From: an uncultured Muribaculaceae bacterium
Lineage (GTDB): Bacteria; Bacteroidota; Bacteroidia; Bacteroidales; Muribaculaceae
Assembly (NCBI GenBank): GCA_938039795.1
Contig: CALHWU010000013.1
Coordinates: 1-5,760 of the forward strand
Direction of reading: 5' to 3'
Length of the DNA: 5,760 bases
The notes under the pieces are model-generated. The model saw only the letters and a list, made by a program, of their open reading frames with translations, ran no database searches and was not told the origin of the DNA. This document shows, piece after piece, positions 5,345 through 5,760 of this stretch. Every line of letters begins with the position of its first letter. The first letter of the stretch is position 1. A program made the position numbers and the translations under genes.

Positions 5345-5760
5345 CCACGACGATCTGTTTGACGACGAAGAACCCGTCACGCTACGCCGACCCGACACCA
5401 TCGACTTCCGCTCCGGAGCCGACGATTCCGTTCAGTCAGGCGTCAGGAAGCGCCGTCCCCATCGTCTGCGCCGATTTTTCATATGGCTGGCGCTGATCGG
5501 CGGCGTTGCCCTCGGCATGACGTTCTACCTCCGCTACTGCAGCCCATATGCCGTAGAGGCCCGGATCACCGGACGCATCACCTCGATAGAGAAGCGCGGC
5601 ATCATTTTCAAGACCTACGAAGGCGGGATACGCCCCGAGGGCGCCGACTCCGTCATGACCTTTTCCGTGGCTTCCGACGCGCTCGCCCGCGACCTCGGAG
5701 AAGCCGAATCAGCCGGCCGCCCCGTCACGCTCATCTACGAGAAATACTACGCCACCCTCC
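5331..5760 (+). CDS. Single-span inner-membrane protein of unknown function (C-terminus off the right edge)
   Basis: From the ATG at 5331 I read 143 codons with no stop before the window ends. The start lies inside the end of the preceding gene (14-base overlap in another frame). Residues 1-38 are hydrophilic and acidic (DHDDLFDDEE). A basic patch RKRRPHRLRR (39-48) precedes one transmembrane helix (about 49-67, FFIWLALIGGVALGM), so the N-terminus should be cytoplasmic and the rest periplasmic. After the helix come RGIIFKTYEGGI (89-100) and MTFSVASDALARDL (109-122), which resemble a short Bacteroidales membrane-protein family I recall from memory. Members of that family are often labelled 6-phosphogluconate dehydrogenase in databases. 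Nothing here looks like a dehydrogenase: there is no nucleotide-binding fold and the protein is too short. The long acidic N-terminal extension seems unusual for that family. No function can be assigned; neighbours suggest a membrane or envelope role. Confidence 0.85.
   Translation, partial: MNATDHDDLFDDEEPVTLRRPDTIDFRSGADDSVQSGVRKRRPHRLRRFFIWLALIGGVALGMTFYLRYCSPYAVEARITGRITSIEKRGIIFKTYEGGIRPEGADSVMTFSVASDALARDLGEAESAGRPVTLIYEKYYATL

Overview
The window looks like chromosomal DNA of a Bacteroidota member of the order Bacteroidales. A GC-rich Muribaculaceae-like lineage is my best guess, but the family is not proven. Three things point this way: promoters fit the Bacteroidota pattern (TTTG or a near match, 20 bases, then TAnnTTTG) rather than the E. 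coli sigma-70 pattern; none of the start codons examined has a convincing Shine-Dalgarno sequence; and the long PurF-type protein and the small membrane protein at the right edge resemble families I know from Bacteroidales.

Left half, minus strand (read right to left): galK (galactokinase) has its own promoter and a strong intrinsic terminator. Just beyond it lies a near-perfect promoter for greA (transcript-cleavage factor), followed by a leader of about 120 bases that carries a second terminator-like hairpin. A HIT-family nucleotide-binding hydrolase follows greA after 19 bases, probably in the same transcript, and runs off the left edge.

Middle: a 136-base divergent intergenic region (2246-2381) holds the galK promoter, two small palindromes lying in or on that promoter, and a -7 element for the genes transcribed rightward.

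Right half, plus strand: three genes overlap head to tail (4 and 14 bases) and look like a translationally coupled operon. They are a long-form PurF-type amidophosphoribosyltransferase, a multi-span membrane protein of the lysylphosphatidylglycerol synthase transmembrane/flippase-like family (UPF0104 type), and a single-span membrane protein cut by the right edge.

The window is mostly core-type genes. I see no mobile element, CRISPR array, tRNA or rRNA. The least ordinary features are the greA leader architecture, the divergent active-site loop of the PurF-type protein, and the coupling of that enzyme to two membrane proteins of unknown role.
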